From: Salibacterium aidingense DSM 18341
GTDB lineage: Bacteria; Bacillota; Bacilli; Bacillales; Marinococcaceae
DNA: 64,000 nt
Assembly (NCBI RefSeq): GCF_000429685.1
Contig: NZ_AUCI01000003.1
Location: 248,001 to 312,000 of the forward strand
Direction: 5' to 3'
Program-made: the position numbers and the translations under genes
The notes under the pieces: model-generated
Told to the model about the DNA's origin: nothing
The model's input: only the letters and a program-made list of their open reading frames with translations
Database searches by the model: none
Shown: in pieces, positions 9,992 to 21,306 of the stretch
Layout of the letters: each line of letters starts with the position of its first letter
How positions within the stretch are numbered: position 1 is the first letter of the stretch

Positions 9992-10647
9992 TCACTTTTT
10001 TCGTCGATATACAGGACTCCATCCTCCCGCAGAGCACAATAGGAGACCATTCTTACATGGTCAATCCCCGTTTTATGCAGTTCTCTTCGGAGCCAGAGTT
10101 CATCTTTCCCGGCCATTTTTAATTTGTCCCATTGGATATGGCCGTCAATGATAAAAGGAAGCGGATAAGGAACTTCTTCCGCTTCCTCTTTTTTTTCAAA
10201 TACAGAAAGCTCTCCAGAAGGTTCTAATATAGCAAATTCCACATCGGACACATCCTTGATATCTTTCTGGCGGATCTGCATCAGTAAATCATCAAAATTA
10301 TAGCGCTGCTGTTTCATCGCTTTTTCATCAATTTTTCCGTCCTTGATTAAAAATGTGGGCTTTCCGTCCAATATGTGACGCATCCGGTCACTTTTCAGCG
10401 ACCACACCGCCAGGACGATTTGTAATAAAGAAAGTACAATGATCGGGGTAAATGCTTTGGTGTAGGAGACATGAATATCTTCAATGGACACCACCGCCAG
10501 TTCCGCAATCATTATGGATATAACGAAATCCAGGACGGAAAGCTGGCCGATTTCTCTTTTACCCATCATCCGCAATACAACCAGGAGAAAAAAATAAACG
10601 ATAATGGTTCGATATATAATGGTCCATAACTCCTCCAAGATATTCAC
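9988..10647 (-). CDS. DUF421/YetF-type membrane protein (YrbG-like)
   Basis: A 219-residue protein with three N-terminal membrane helices (about 10-95) followed by a soluble C-terminal YetF domain. The conserved segments LRMMGKREIGQLSVLDFVISIMIAELA and PTFLIKDGKIDEKAMKQQRYNFDDLLMQIRQ mark the family in part. B. subtilis carries such a gene, yrbG, beside spoVB. Function is unproven; spore-membrane homologues exist. The frame begins with GTG at 10647; a TTG at 10638, six bases after AAGGTG, is an equally good start. Confidence 0.85.
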   Translation of the reverse strand: MNILEELWTIIYRTIIVYFFLLVVLRMMGKREIGQLSVLDFVISIMIAELAVVSIEDIHVSYTKAFTPIIVLSLLQIVLAVWSLKSDRMRHILDGKPTFLIKDGKIDEKAMKQQRYNFDDLLMQIRQKDIKDVSDVEFAILEPSGELSVFEKKEEAEEVPYPLPFIIDGHIQWDKLKMAGKDELWLRRELHKTGIDHVRMVSYCALREDGVLYIDEKSD

Positions 10648-10704
10648 CTTCTTCTCTGCCTGCCTCTTTGATAGTATAGCCCGCTCCTCCTTTTTCCATG
10701 TATA

Positions 10705-12000
10705 TCAATAAAACATAAGATAGCGGAAATAAATATAGACAGTAGAGACAATCAGCGATATCAAGGCGACAGGAAACCCGATTTTAATAAATTCTAGATA
10801 GCTGAAACCATGTCCTTCTTTTCCAGCGAGGCCCGCGACAATAACGTTGGCCGTCGCTCCAATGAGAGTGGCGTTCCCGCCGAGGCAGGCTCCCAGTGCG
10901 AGCGCCCACCAAATGGGTCTCAAATCTCCAATCCCATACCCTTCCAGTTCTAAAATGACCGGTATCATGGCAGCTACAAATGGAATATTATCAACAAATC
11001 CGGATACGATTCCGGAAATCCAAAGCATAGCCAAAGAGGTTTTGGTGATCTGCCCTTCTGTCATAAACATTAACCCTCTTGCCAGTTCTTCCAGCAGTCC
11101 TGTTTCTTCCAGCCCGCCAACCAGCATAAATAGACCGGCGAAAAAGAAGACAGTCGTCCATTCTATTCGTTGAAATACTTTTTCCGGATCGGCCTGGTTT
11201 TGGGTTAAGAATAATAATAGCAGAGCACCGGCCATAGCAATGGCTGTCAGTTCCATTTTTAATAAAGGCTGCAGCATAAAGGCAGTGATGGTAAGAAGGA
11301 GAACGGTTCCTGATTTTTGTAATAACGTCTTATTCGTAATAAAGTCTGCTGCATTAATCGAAAACAACTGCTTCTTTACATCTGTCCTATTGTCTGCTTT
11401 CCACTCGTGTCTATAATAAAAGGCTAGTCCGGTGATAATAAGGATAAAGATAAAAGCAGCCGGAGGGCCAAGATGGATCAAGAAATCATTAAACGTTATA
11501 TCAGAAGCCGCCTGGCCGATCATTAAATTCGGCGGATCCCCAATTAACGTTGCCGTCCCGCCAATGTTGGATGTGACAATGACAGCCATTAAAAAAGGCA
11601 GCGGTGGAAGCTGCAGCATTCTCGTTAGCGTAAACACCATAGGGGTAATTAACAGCACCGTCGTTACATTGTTCAAAAAAGCAGATCCTACGGCGGTTAA
11701 AATAGACAGCAAAAACAGAAGCGGCACCGGCTTGCCTCTTACCATTTGAGCTGTTTTAACAGCAGCATATTCAAACATGCCGCTTTGACTGCTGATCGAG
11801 ACAATGATCATCATGGATAAAAGTAAAATTATTGTGTGCCAGTCCATATATCGAAAAAAAACCAGCTCCAGGTTAAGCACCCCGGCCGCCACCATGAAAA
11901 AGCCGCCCAAACAAGCAACCAGTACCCTGTCTCCCTTTTCTGCAATAAGCAGACCGTAACTGATAATAAAAATAGTTAGCGCAAGTATTACGTCTTCCAC
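10705..12000 (-). CDS. ArsB/NhaD family transporter, probable Na+/H+ antiporter
   Basis: A membrane protein with 11-12 predicted helices and family features such as SAFLNNVTTVLLITPMVFTL, SNIGGTATLIGDPPNLMIG and its C-terminal counterpart LGGNATLIGATANVIVAGLAG. The two related half-motifs are typical of the ion-transporter superfamily and bind the ion. Known relatives export sodium or arsenite; no arsenic genes are nearby. I favour the GTG at 12000, six bases after AAGGTGG, giving 431 residues. An upstream ATG at 12063 adds 21 residues but is poorly placed for a Shine-Dalgarno sequence. Confidence 0.85.
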   Translation of the reverse strand: MEDVILALTIFIISYGLLIAEKGDRVLVACLGGFFMVAAGVLNLELVFFRYMDWHTIILLLSMMIIVSISSQSGMFEYAAVKTAQMVRGKPVPLLFLLSILTAVGSAFLNNVTTVLLITPMVFTLTRMLQLPPLPFLMAVIVTSNIGGTATLIGDPPNLMIGQAASDITFNDFLIHLGPPAAFIFILIITGLAFYYRHEWKADNRTDVKKQLFSINAADFITNKTLLQKSGTVLLLTITAFMLQPLLKMELTAIAMAGALLLLFLTQNQADPEKVFQRIEWTTVFFFAGLFMLVGGLEETGLLEELARGLMFMTEGQITKTSLAMLWISGIVSGFVDNIPFVAAMIPVILELEGYGIGDLRPIWWALALGACLGGNATLIGATANVIVAGLAGKEGHGFSYLEFIKIGFPVALISLIVSTVYIYFRYLMFY

Positions 12001-12197
12001 AAGAGCGACCACCTTTTTCACGGTTTGTACAAGTTTATGTGAAAGCTCCGCCAAGTTGAACATGAAAATGAAAGAAACAGAGGCTCCTTTCGCAGGCGCG
12101 GCAGTCGCTAAAGATTTTTATAAATTTTTCTTCTATTTTTATTCGTTGTCCATATAACTTAAATAAAGGAAATGAACTAAAAGAGAGGAGAATAGAT

Positions 12198-12572
12198 ATG
12201 GAGCGGACTGGACAGTTGTATGGAGCAGGCATCGGAATGATCGTTATTATTGGCATTATGCTGGGCTGTACTCTTATTGTCTCCACGTTATTGCGATTCA
12301 CGGCAGTCTCGGAGGATTCTCTGCAATGGCTTCTCCTGTTGATTACTATGGTTAGTTTTGGAATTGGAGGTCTGGCAGCAGGGATACGTTCGAAGGAAAA
12401 AGGTCTGGTTACCGGGCTGATCACTGCAGCTGGAGTTCTGCTCGTTTTTTCCCTGTTTGAATACCTTGGTTATGACAGCAGCATTACAGGGATGCAGGCG
12501 GTATACTTCGCCGTATTTGCAGCCTGTTCAGCTCTCGGAGGAATAATCGGAGTCAATACTTCCTCTCATTAA
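12198..12572 (+). CDS. TIGR04086-type four-helix membrane protein (YrzE-like)
   Basis: A 124-residue protein made almost only of four membrane helices. The glycine-rich pattern MVSFGIGGLAAGIRSKEKGLVTG near the middle and GIIGVN near the end fit the TIGR04086 family, represented in B. subtilis by YrzE in the same place between yrbG and yajC. Function unknown. AGAGGAG lies seven bases before the ATG. Confidence 0.8.
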   Translation: MERTGQLYGAGIGMIVIIGIMLGCTLIVSTLLRFTAVSEDSLQWLLLLITMVSFGIGGLAAGIRSKEKGLVTGLITAAGVLLVFSLFEYLGYDSSITGMQAVYFAVFAACSALGGIIGVNTSSH

Positions 12573-13003
12573 CGTAAGATTCGTGCTTTCACAGGATCCT
12601 GAATAGCCCGGACATCTGTTCCGTTATATGGCAGAATGAGCGGCCTGAAGCAATTTTTCGGACGTACGTTCCTCTATTCGGGCCCTGGAGTACTTTTTTA
12701 CCGCTGAAAAGGGGAAATAACGGAATAAATGTCCGAACCCGCCTCCAAAATGTCAAAAATGATAGATTTAGCGGTATAAATGTCCTCCGTTCAAGTGAAA
12801 GAGAGGCATCCGACTTGCAGCAAACACGGAATCTGCCTTTACACCAAGCTCGAAACCAGTAGAGGGTCACAGGCGTCCGTCCGATGCACAAAAAATTCCG
12901 AACGATTCTTCTATGAATCGTTCGGAAACATTTTGTCTTGTGATGGTTTTGTCCCAGAATTTCTTATTCCGGGTGGCGGTTAAAAACGCTTATGTAAGAC
13001 CTG
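12573..13003. repeat. Gene-free island with repeat families A and C
   Basis: No convincing gene. Family A motif (GGACATnTnTTCCGTTAT) occurs twice forward, at 12610-12629 and in degenerate form at 12660-12679. It occurs twice inverted, at 12715-12734 (AAATAACGGAATAAATGTCC) and 12771-12785. Family C follows at about 12890-12960: a perfect 10-base-pair hairpin, CCGAACGATT / AATCGTTCGG (12898-12925), then the end of the element with GGTTTTGTCCCAGAAT. Family A recurs near 57.3 kb and family C near 47.2 kb. Confidence 0.75.
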
Positions 13004-13258
13004 TTAGTCTTCATTCACAACGTCGCGTACAGAGTTACGATCAAAGGTTAACTTGTGATCATTTTCCACCGCTACAATGATTTTATCTTCATCCAGGGCG
13101 TCTATCGTACCGTGTATACCGCCGATTGTGACGATTCTATCTCCCTTTTGCAGGTTGGAATGCATTTCTTTTACCTGCTTCTGACGTTTCTGCTGCGGTC
13201 TAATTAACAGAAAATAGAAAATCGCAAACATCAAAACCAGCATTATAATCGCTTCCAT
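13004..13258 (-). CDS. yajC: Preprotein translocase subunit YajC
   Basis: Small accessory protein of the SecDF complex. The 84 residues comprise one N-terminal membrane helix (about 3-16), the conserved FLLIRPQQKRQKQ, and the cytoplasmic motif LQKGDRIVTIGGIHGTI. It lies just downstream of tgt on the same strand, the order seen in most bacteria. Its Sec partners are 5-7 kb away. Confidence 0.94.
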   Translation of the reverse strand: MEAIIMLVLMFAIFYFLLIRPQQKRQKQVKEMHSNLQKGDRIVTIGGIHGTIDALDEDKIIVAVENDHKLTFDRNSVRDVVNED

Positions 13259-13319
13259 ATTTCCCCCCCTTTCCTAACTTTCCCTTACAAACAGGCTAAC
13301 ACAGAAACTATACGAAAAG

Positions 13320-15496
<2,177 letters not shown>

Positions 15497-15562
15497 ATTT
15501 CTTTTCAACCTCACTTTAATCATCAGTGGAATCATTACTCCTATAAAATTTCGATCCTCATT

Positions 15563-15781
15563 TTAACGAAAACGACCGAAAATATAAAATAAAATAGAAA
15601 GCACAACACTAATGACTATCGAGGTAACGATCGGAAAATAAAATGTCGTGTTTTCTTTCTTTATAATAATATCTCCTGGAAGCTTTCCGAGCGAAATAAA
15701 GCGGCCGCCAACCTGCCAGATCAACCCAAATAAAACGAGAGCGATACCAAGACCAATTAACAGTTTTGGAATATCACTCAT
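15563..15781 (-). CDS. DUF2905 small membrane protein (YrzS-like)
   Basis: A 72-residue protein with two membrane helices around a [13 protein letters not shown] loop and the short [10 protein letters not shown] segment that defines DUF2905. The start is the ATG at 15781, eight bases inside the 3' end of ruvB and preceded by GGAGGTG. Function unknown; location between ruvB and queA is conserved in Bacilli. Confidence 0.85.
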   Translation of the reverse strand: MSDIPKLLIGLGIALVLFGLIWQVGGRFISLGKLPGDIIIKKENTTFYFPIVTSIVISVVLSILFYIFGRFR

Positions 15782-16778
15782 TATCCGGCACCTCCATATG
15801 TAAATGCTCATATACAAGCGGCGTTACGCGGCGTCCCCGCGGCGTCCGAACTAAAAATCCAATCTGCATTAAATAGGGCTCGTATACGTCCTCCAGCGTG
15901 TTCGCTTCTTCTCCGATGGTCGCAGCCACCGCTTCCACTCCTACGGGGCCTCCGCGGAATTTTTCGATAATACTTCGCAGTAGTTTATGGTCAATTTCAT
16001 CAAGGCCGAGACGGTCCACTTGAAGATTTTCAAGAGCGGAATCAGCCAATTCGATGGAGATTTCACCGCTTCCCTCTACCTGGGCAAAATCCCTCACCCT
16101 GCGGAGAAGCCGGTTGGCCACTCTAGGTGTGCCACGAGATCGTCTCGCCATTTCCATAGCCGCCTTTTCCTCCATAACCACTCCCATTAACTCCCCGCTC
16201 CGGGCTACTATTTTAGAAAGTTCTTCTTCCTTATAGTATTCCAGTCTGGAATGTACTCCAAATCGATCCCGTAATGGGGAAGAGAGCATCCCCGCTCTGG
16301 TAGTGGCTCCGATGAGGGTGAATGGAGGAAGATCAAGCCGGACGGATCTGGCAGTAGATTCTTTGCCAATAATAATATCAATGCAGAAATCTTCCATCGC
16401 TGGATAAAGTACTTCTTCTACAGATCTTGGGAGGCGGTGGATTTCATCAATAAACAATACGTCCCCCGGCTCCAGAGCGGTTAAAACGGCGGCTAAGTCA
16501 CCGGGACGCTCAATAGCAGGCCCGGATGTCGTTCGGATATTAACACCCATTTCATTGGCGATAATCATCGCAAGCGTTGTCTTCCCAAGCCCCGGAGGCC
16601 CATACAGAAGCACATGATCTAAACTTTCCTCCCGCATTTTAGCTGCTTCGATAAATACCTCCAGGTTCTTTTTCACTTTTTCCTGGCCGATATATTGATC
16701 AAAATCCAGGGGCCTGATACTACTTTCGGCATGGTCATCTTCTCCATATGCTGCCTGTGACACCACGCGCTCTTCCAT
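15774..16778 (-). CDS. ruvB: Holliday junction branch-migration helicase RuvB
   Basis: Hexameric AAA+ motor that drives branch migration with RuvA. The 334 residues show Walker [10 protein letters not shown] near 60, Walker [10 protein letters not shown] near 110, the sensor [18 protein letters not shown] near 155-172, and the C-terminal winged-helix ending in TPRGRRVTP. It lies 24 bases after ruvA. Confidence 0.97.
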   Translation of the reverse strand: MEERVVSQAAYGEDDHAESSIRPLDFDQYIGQEKVKKNLEVFIEAAKMREESLDHVLLYGPPGLGKTTLAMIIANEMGVNIRTTSGPAIERPGDLAAVLTALEPGDVLFIDEIHRLPRSVEEVLYPAMEDFCIDIIIGKESTARSVRLDLPPFTLIGATTRAGMLSSPLRDRFGVHSRLEYYKEEELSKIVARSGELMGVVMEEKAAMEMARRSRGTPRVANRLLRRVRDFAQVEGSGEISIELADSALENLQVDRLGLDEIDHKLLRSIIEKFRGGPVGVEAVAATIGEEANTLEDVYEPYLMQIGFLVRTPRGRRVTPLVYEHLHMEVPDNE

Positions 16779-16802
16779 TTTTAGACACCCCCTGCCTTAG
16801 TT

Positions 16803-17408
16803 TTAAGACAACATCCACTGCAAAGCTTTCCTCACGTACTCATCTGCCGTCAATTTCTCTTGATTCAATTGCGGTTTCACTTTTGAAATTTCATGTTCCC
16901 CATAACCGAGCGCTTTAAGTGCTTCCAATGCTTCTTCCAACGCTTCATTTTCCGTAGGTTCGAACGCTGCATGGAGTACTGCTGCCTCTGCTTCCGATGC
17001 TCCTTCCAGGACATCGGTAAACTTTCCTTTTAAATCAAGAATCATTTGCCGGGCTGTTTTCTTGCCTACACCGGGGAACTTCACTAAAAATTTCTCATTT
17101 TCTTCTTCAATCGCACTAACAACCTGATGAGGGGCCCCTGCTGCCAGAATGGCAAGTGCTCCTTTCGGTCCAATACCCGAAACCTGCAGAAGCTGCTCAA
17201 ACAAGCTTCTTTCCTTTCTGGTCGGAAAACCGTACAGTCGAAGAACGTCTTCTTTCACATATTGATACGTATAAATGGTTACTCCGCTTTCTTCCCTCTC
17301 AAAAACAAACGGATTCGCGCAATAAATAAGGTAGCCGACATCTCCAACCTCAAGGGTCAGCGTCTCCCGTTCTGTATGAACAATGGTTCCTTTCAGAAAT
17401 TCAATCAA
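16803..17408 (-). CDS. ruvA: Holliday junction-binding protein RuvA
   Basis: Tetramer that holds the four-way junction for RuvB. Domain order: OB fold (IEFLKGTIVH to about 65), two helix-hairpin-helix motifs (LLQVSGIGPKGALAIL and FPGVGKKTARQMILDLKGK), and the C-terminal three-helix domain from about 150 that contacts RuvB. I start at TTG 17408, eight bases after AGGGAG, giving 201 residues with the family N-terminus MIEFLKG. The frame opens ten codons earlier but that extension is atypical. Confidence 0.95.
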   Translation of the reverse strand: MIEFLKGTIVHTERETLTLEVGDVGYLIYCANPFVFEREESGVTIYTYQYVKEDVLRLYGFPTRKERSLFEQLLQVSGIGPKGALAILAAGAPHQVVSAIEEENEKFLVKFPGVGKKTARQMILDLKGKFTDVLEGASEAEAAVLHAAFEPTENEALEEALEALKALGYGEHEISKVKPQLNQEKLTADEYVRKALQWMLS

Positions 17409-17486
17409 ATCTTCTCCCTCTCCCTGCAAACCGAACATGCTTTCTTTTTATCATAGCAAAATTAACACAGAATAGAAACCTTGTTC

Positions 17487-17789
17487 TTATTCTTCGTATG
17501 GTTTCCTCAAAATGATCTGCTTTTGATTCTGCTCGATAATATCCCAATCTTTATATTTGATCCAGAAATCCTCCGCTGCCCATACCGTTTCAATTTTTTT
17601 CTCGGTTACCACCACGCCATTTGGATTTTCTTTTTCTAATATAACTTCATATTGTGCCGGCCTTCCAGGCTCCATATCCGGCGGCGATGGATTTTTCTGA
17701 ATATCGTCCGGAGAAGCGGCTCCTGCCAGGAAAAGAAAAACCAGGAAAAAAGCGGCATAAAGCACCATCCTTCTTGTTCTGCCCCTCAT
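17487..17789 (-). CDS. bofC: BofC-like protein, N-terminal domain only
   Basis: BofC (bypass of forespore C) is a forespore-secreted regulator of the SpoIVB-dependent pro-sigma-K checkpoint in B. subtilis, about 170 residues with two domains. This gene lies at the bofC position, directly before ruvA. It encodes about 100 residues: a signal-like hydrophobic segment (about 9-26), then a sequence resembling the BofC N-terminal domain, with EKKIETVWAAEDFWIKYKDW. It stops at LRKPYEE and the next gene begins about 80 bases later, so the C-terminal domain is absent. Start at ATG 17789, eight bases after AGGGGG. Confidence 0.65.
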   Translation of the reverse strand: MRGRTRRMVLYAAFFLVFLFLAGAASPDDIQKNPSPPDMEPGRPAQYEVILEKENPNGVVVTEKKIETVWAAEDFWIKYKDWDIIEQNQKQIILRKPYEE

Positions 17790-17846
17790 AAGAAATTCCC
17801 CCTTTTTTACGGACAGCTTTTCCATAAAAAAGGTTGTTTATTCGTT

Positions 17847-18599
17847 TCAGCAAGATAAACGGGATAACTGGTCTTCTTCCACTTCAAAGTTATGATACAC
17901 GCTTTGTACGTCGTCGTTATCTTCGAGGGCATCGATCAGCTTCATCATTTTTTCTGCATGATCATCATTCAAAGCTGTATTGGTATCTGGAAATAAAATA
18001 ATTTCCGCCTTGGCGAAGGAATAACCGAGCTCTTCAAGCGTCTTCTTTACCTCTTCAAAGTCATCCGGTTCCGTTTGAATATAAAACCAGCTTTCATCGG
18101 AATCAAAATCTTCTGCTCCTGCTTCAATCGCTTCCAATGTTAATTCCTCTTCCTCGATATCTTCGGTACGTTCTATTATGAGCTGGCCCTTGCGGTTAAA
18201 CATGAAGGAGACACACCCGTTCTCTCCAAGGTTCCCTCCATGTTTGGAAAACGCATGTCTTACATCCGCTGCTGTTCGATTTTTATTCTCTGTTAATGCT
18301 TGAACGAGAACAGCCGCTCCGCCGGGTCCATAGCCTTCATACGTTATTTCGTCATAATTCACAGCTCCTGCTTCCCCTGAAGCCTTTTTTATGGTGCGCT
18401 CTATATTATCCGAAGGGATATTTTCAGCTTTTGCTTTTGTAACCGCCATACGAAGCCGTAAATTGGTATGGGGGTCATCTCCCCCTTCTCTTACAGCGGC
18501 GAAAATTTCTTTCGATAATTTTGTGAAAACCTTCGCCCGTTTAGCATCCTGACTTTCTTTCCGACGTTTAATATTATGCCATTTGGAATGTCCTGCCAT
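17847..18599 (-). CDS. YebC/PmpR family protein
   Basis: A 250-residue protein with the hallmark N-terminus MAGHSKWHNIKRRKESQDAK, then KAKAENIPSDNIERTIKK and YEGYGPGGAAVLVQALTENKNRT. Members act as transcriptional regulators; recent work links some to relief of ribosome stalling at proline runs. B. subtilis has this gene (yrbC) at the same place. Confidence 0.93.
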   Translation of the reverse strand: MAGHSKWHNIKRRKESQDAKRAKVFTKLSKEIFAAVREGGDDPHTNLRLRMAVTKAKAENIPSDNIERTIKKASGEAGAVNYDEITYEGYGPGGAAVLVQALTENKNRTAADVRHAFSKHGGNLGENGCVSFMFNRKGQLIIERTEDIEEEELTLEAIEAGAEDFDSDESWFYIQTEPDDFEEVKKTLEELGYSFAKAEIILFPDTNTALNDDHAEKMMKLIDALEDNDDVQSVYHNFEVEEDQLSRLSC

Positions 18600-18677
18600 T
18601 GTTCATTCCTCCTCTTTCTTTCCAATTATAAAATATAGCATATTTAACGGAAACATTGAAGGAAAGAGGAATCCAAA

Positions 18678-18719
18678 GAAAAAGCGTCCCACCGCTTTAT
18701 CAGTGTGGAACGCTTTTTT
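18678..18719 (-). terminator. Rho-independent terminator after the coxA-like gene
   Basis: Imperfect stem of about 14 base pairs, AAAAAGCGTCCCAC / GTGGAACGCTTTTTT, with T-runs on both sides, so it may work in both directions. Confidence 0.75.
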
Positions 18720-18729
18720 CTTTCCGATG

Positions 18730-19485
18730 TCAGCTGTCTTCAAACGGACGCTGAGCAGCATTGCTGATGTCTTCAATCATACCATTGATGGTATCGCCTG
18801 CTTCATCAAGACCAGCACCGTTTTCAATATCGTCGCCAATCTGCTGAATGTTGCCGAATTGTTCTTCATCAAACGTGACGTGGACGTTTTTATCTTCTAA
18901 CTTCGATTCAACTTTTGATTTGATTTTATCTGATAATTCCTGGGCCTTTTCTTCGTTCTCAGGTGTGTCAATCCCAATGAGAACGTCTTGCCCGCGGACA
19001 ATGGCACGACTGTCGTCTACACCTTCCATGTCTTCTACCTGGTCTTCAATTTCCTGCGCCTGCTGAGCGTTTCCATTGTTGGTGCCATTGTTAGTGCCAT
19101 TGTTAGCGCCATTGTTAGCGCCATTTCCATTGTTCATGCCGGCATCATTTGCTGTGTTCCCATCATTTACGTTACGGGCATTCAGCATGCCGCGTTCCCC
19201 GACCATGCCGGGACGATCTCCAATCTGACCCCGGTATCCATCGTTGTCAGGACGCTGTCCTCTCATTGTACCTCCGCCCTGTCTGCGGTCATCATCCGTC
19301 ATCATATCCGTCATTGGACCTTCACCGCGGCGGTTGGCATCCTCATTGTAACCAGTCTGATCATAATTATTGTTAGTGTTATATCTGGTTGGAGCAGCTC
19401 CTTCGTTATCCCCGGCATTACCGCAGCCAGTAAAGCCGCCGGCAATAATAGCACAAGCAGTCAGCGTTAATGCTGTTTTTTTCAT
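18730..19485 (-). CDS. coxA: YhcN/YlaJ-type sporulation lipoprotein, probable cortex protein CoxA
   Basis: A lipoprotein with signal peptide and lipobox FTGC (Cys21 from the ATG at 19485). A low-complexity middle follows with Arg/Gly/Asp-rich sequence and tandem Asn-Asn-Gly repeats (NGANNGTNNG, about residues 120-140). The C-terminal YhcN/YlaJ-like domain contains ALV-type DVLIGIDTPENEEKAQELSDKIKSKVE. Its position between safA and yebC matches coxA (yrbB), whose product sits in the B. subtilis spore cortex. The earlier start at 19503 lies at the AAGGAGG Shine-Dalgarno sequence. Confidence 0.75.
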   Translation of the reverse strand: MKKTALTLTACAIIAGGFTGCGNAGDNEGAAPTRYNTNNNYDQTGYNEDANRRGEGPMTDMMTDDDRRQGGGTMRGQRPDNDGYRGQIGDRPGMVGERGMLNARNVNDGNTANDAGMNNGNGANNGANNGTNNGTNNGNAQQAQEIEDQVEDMEGVDDSRAIVRGQDVLIGIDTPENEEKAQELSDKIKSKVESKLEDKNVHVTFDEEQFGNIQQIGDDIENGAGLDEAGDTINGMIEDISNAAQRPFEDS

Positions 19486-19571
19486 TGAAAAACCTCCTTT
19501 CACCTTTTAGTTTGGTTCAAGGAGGTTATTTTACACTGTTATTTAGAGGTAACAGAGCCAAATGCTATGCT

Positions 19572-20519
19572 TCATTCCTCATTCCGAGGGAACGTATTCA
19601 TCCAGGGTGAATAGGGACCGCTGCTCTTCACAGCCGGGGAAAAATAATTGTTGTTTGTAGGTTCCGCCTCATTATTTGTATTTCCTCCAGCTTTCTCATT
19701 ATTTTCCATGCCATAATAAGAAGGAGAAAATCCCGGCGGCATTTGATTATTTTGCGGCGGCTCCCATCCCATATTCATGGATGGACCCGGCATTTCCGGC
19801 ATCATTGGTCCACAGGGAGATGGAGGCGGTGCAGGCATCATCGGCTGGGGTGAATAAGGCTGGGCTCCATAGGGTGGACAATGCGGCATAACCGGTACTA
19901 CAGGTATATATTGACAAGGTCCGTTCATCATATAAGGCATAGATGGCGCTTCCTGCATATACCCGGAAACTCCTGTTTCCTGTTTTTTTTCTTTTGGAGG
20001 CGGAGTTTGAGACGGCATCACATCTTCTGGTTTTTTTGGTCCTTCCGAGGCCGGTTTCGACGCGGGCTGCATCTGCGGTTTCTTTTGCGGTTCTTTCTGT
20101 ACCGTTGGTTTATAAAAGTTAACGTTCATATTATAATTATTCTCTTCGGTGTGACTGGGAGCCGGTGGATTTGGCGGCAGCGGTGTTGGATGATACATCG
20201 GCGGCACATTCGGCTGCTTTGGTTTTTCCGCACTTTGTTCTTTTGGTTTCTCCTTCTGCTGGGGCATTGTTTTTTCTTTTTGCTGCGGCATTTCTTTCGG
20301 CTTTTCTTTTTGCTGCGGCATTTCTTTCGGCTGGTTGGCCTTTGGCTGTTCTTTTTTCACTTGAACACTTTTCGCTGGAATTTTAATTTTCATGCCAGGC
20401 ATAATTTTATCAGGATCAGCCAGATGGGTATTCGCTTTTTTTACTTCTTCAAATGGAACATTATATTGCTGCGCGAGCTTCCATAAAGTATCCCCTTTTT
20501 GCACGATATGAATATGCAT
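19572..20519 (-). CDS. safA: Spore coat/cortex-interface morphogenetic protein SafA
   Basis: SafA sits at the cortex-coat boundary and recruits inner-coat proteins. The 315 residues begin with one LysM domain (about 3-48: VQKGDTLWKLAQQYN, MPGMKIKIP), then a Lys/Pro/Gln-rich stretch of near-identical 10-11-residue repeats with core KEMPQQKEKP (about 60-100), then Pro/Met/Tyr-rich low-complexity sequence to the end. This layout and the neighbouring coxA-like gene match B. subtilis safA. The ATG follows GGAGGAGG. Confidence 0.85.
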   Translation of the reverse strand: MHIHIVQKGDTLWKLAQQYNVPFEEVKKANTHLADPDKIMPGMKIKIPAKSVQVKKEQPKANQPKEMPQQKEKPKEMPQQKEKTMPQQKEKPKEQSAEKPKQPNVPPMYHPTPLPPNPPAPSHTEENNYNMNVNFYKPTVQKEPQKKPQMQPASKPASEGPKKPEDVMPSQTPPPKEKKQETGVSGYMQEAPSMPYMMNGPCQYIPVVPVMPHCPPYGAQPYSPQPMMPAPPPSPCGPMMPEMPGPSMNMGWEPPQNNQMPPGFSPSYYGMENNEKAGGNTNNEAEPTNNNYFSPAVKSSGPYSPWMNTFPRNEE

Positions 20520-20604
20520 GGTTTTTCCTCCTCCATATTATGTTCGAACCCGGGATACAGGAGAGTAAGTTCCTCCCCTTTCATCCGTTCCAACGTCTAT
20601 GGCA

Positions 20605-20633
20605 AGCATATGCAAACAAATTCCCATATATGC
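20605..20633 (-). promoter_or_regulatory. Possible sigma-E promoter of safA
   Basis: Minus strand GCATATAT (20626-20633), 13 bases, CATATGCT (20605-20612), about 90 bases before the safA ATG. It resembles the mother-cell sigma-E pattern (about ATATT, 13-15 bases, CATAnnnT). safA is known to be sigma-E dependent in B. subtilis. By-eye match only. Confidence 0.4.
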
Positions 20634-20729
20634 ATGAATCGGAGTGCTGTTTCTTCCCTGCAAGTGCCTGTTCATTCAAATGGTAATGCTGTAAAATGAA
20701 GGACAGTACAGATAATGGAGGAACCTGGC

Positions 20730-21272
20730 ATGGAAAATAAATCAGAAAAGCTTCCAGGCGGGAAAAGAAGAGATCTTTTATTAGAATGGCTCCTGGAAGC
20801 GGACAAACCCTTAACAGGAAAGGAGCTTGCTTCCAGGACGAAGGTCAGCCGGCAGGTGATCGTTCAGGATATCTCTCTGCTAAAGGCAAAAAACCACCCC
20901 ATTCTTGCCACATCACAAGGTTATATTATGATACCCGAACCTGATCAGAAAATGGTCCGGAAACAAATCGCCTGTTTCCACTCTTCCGATTTAGCTGTTA
21001 CAGAAGAAGAGCTGAATAGTATCGTGGATCAAGGAGCCCGTGTTATTGATGTCTCGATTGAGCATCCTTTTTATGGAGATATTACCGCGTCCCTTATGCT
21101 TTCCAACCGCAGTGATATTAGACGTTTTATTCAAAGTCTGCAGGAAACCAGTGCCCCGTTATTATCAGAGCTGACCGACGGCACTCACCTGCATACGATT
21201 GAAGCCCCTTCTTCCCGCGTTATCGAAGATGTGGAACGTGCCCTGCTTGAAAAACAATTTCTGTTAACATAA
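20730..21272 (+). CDS. nadR: NAD-biosynthesis transcription repressor NadR (NiaR/YrxA family)
   Basis: Represses NAD-synthesis genes when niacin is present. About 180 residues: an N-terminal HTH_11 domain (LLEWLLEADKPLTGKELASRTKVSRQVIVQDISLLKA, seen in part near 15-50) and a C-terminal 3H domain with its conserved histidines in IEHPFYGDI and GTHLHTIEAP. The ATG at 20730 follows GGAGG; an ATG 15 bases earlier overlaps that sequence. In B. subtilis it lies beside nadB-nadC-nadA and nifS. None of these is here; its neighbours are safA (divergent) and pheA (convergent). Confidence 0.9.
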   Translation: MENKSEKLPGGKRRDLLLEWLLEADKPLTGKELASRTKVSRQVIVQDISLLKAKNHPILATSQGYIMIPEPDQKMVRKQIACFHSSDLAVTEEELNSIVDQGARVIDVSIEHPFYGDITASLMLSNRSDIRRFIQSLQETSAPLLSELTDGTHLHTIEAPSSRVIEDVERALLEKQFLLT

Positions 21273-21306
21273 GAATCGACGCCTCTCACTTCAGATGGGA
21301 AGCTTT

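Noticed and set aside
12589-12891. Open frame of 100 codons on the minus strand
   Set aside because: It lies over repeat families A and C, has no ribosome site, and its composition is unlike its neighbours.
19881-20486. Long Arg/Phe/Trp-rich frame opposite safA
   Set aside because: Antisense shadow of a biased Lys/Pro/Gln coding sequence; safA has LysM sequence and a proper start.
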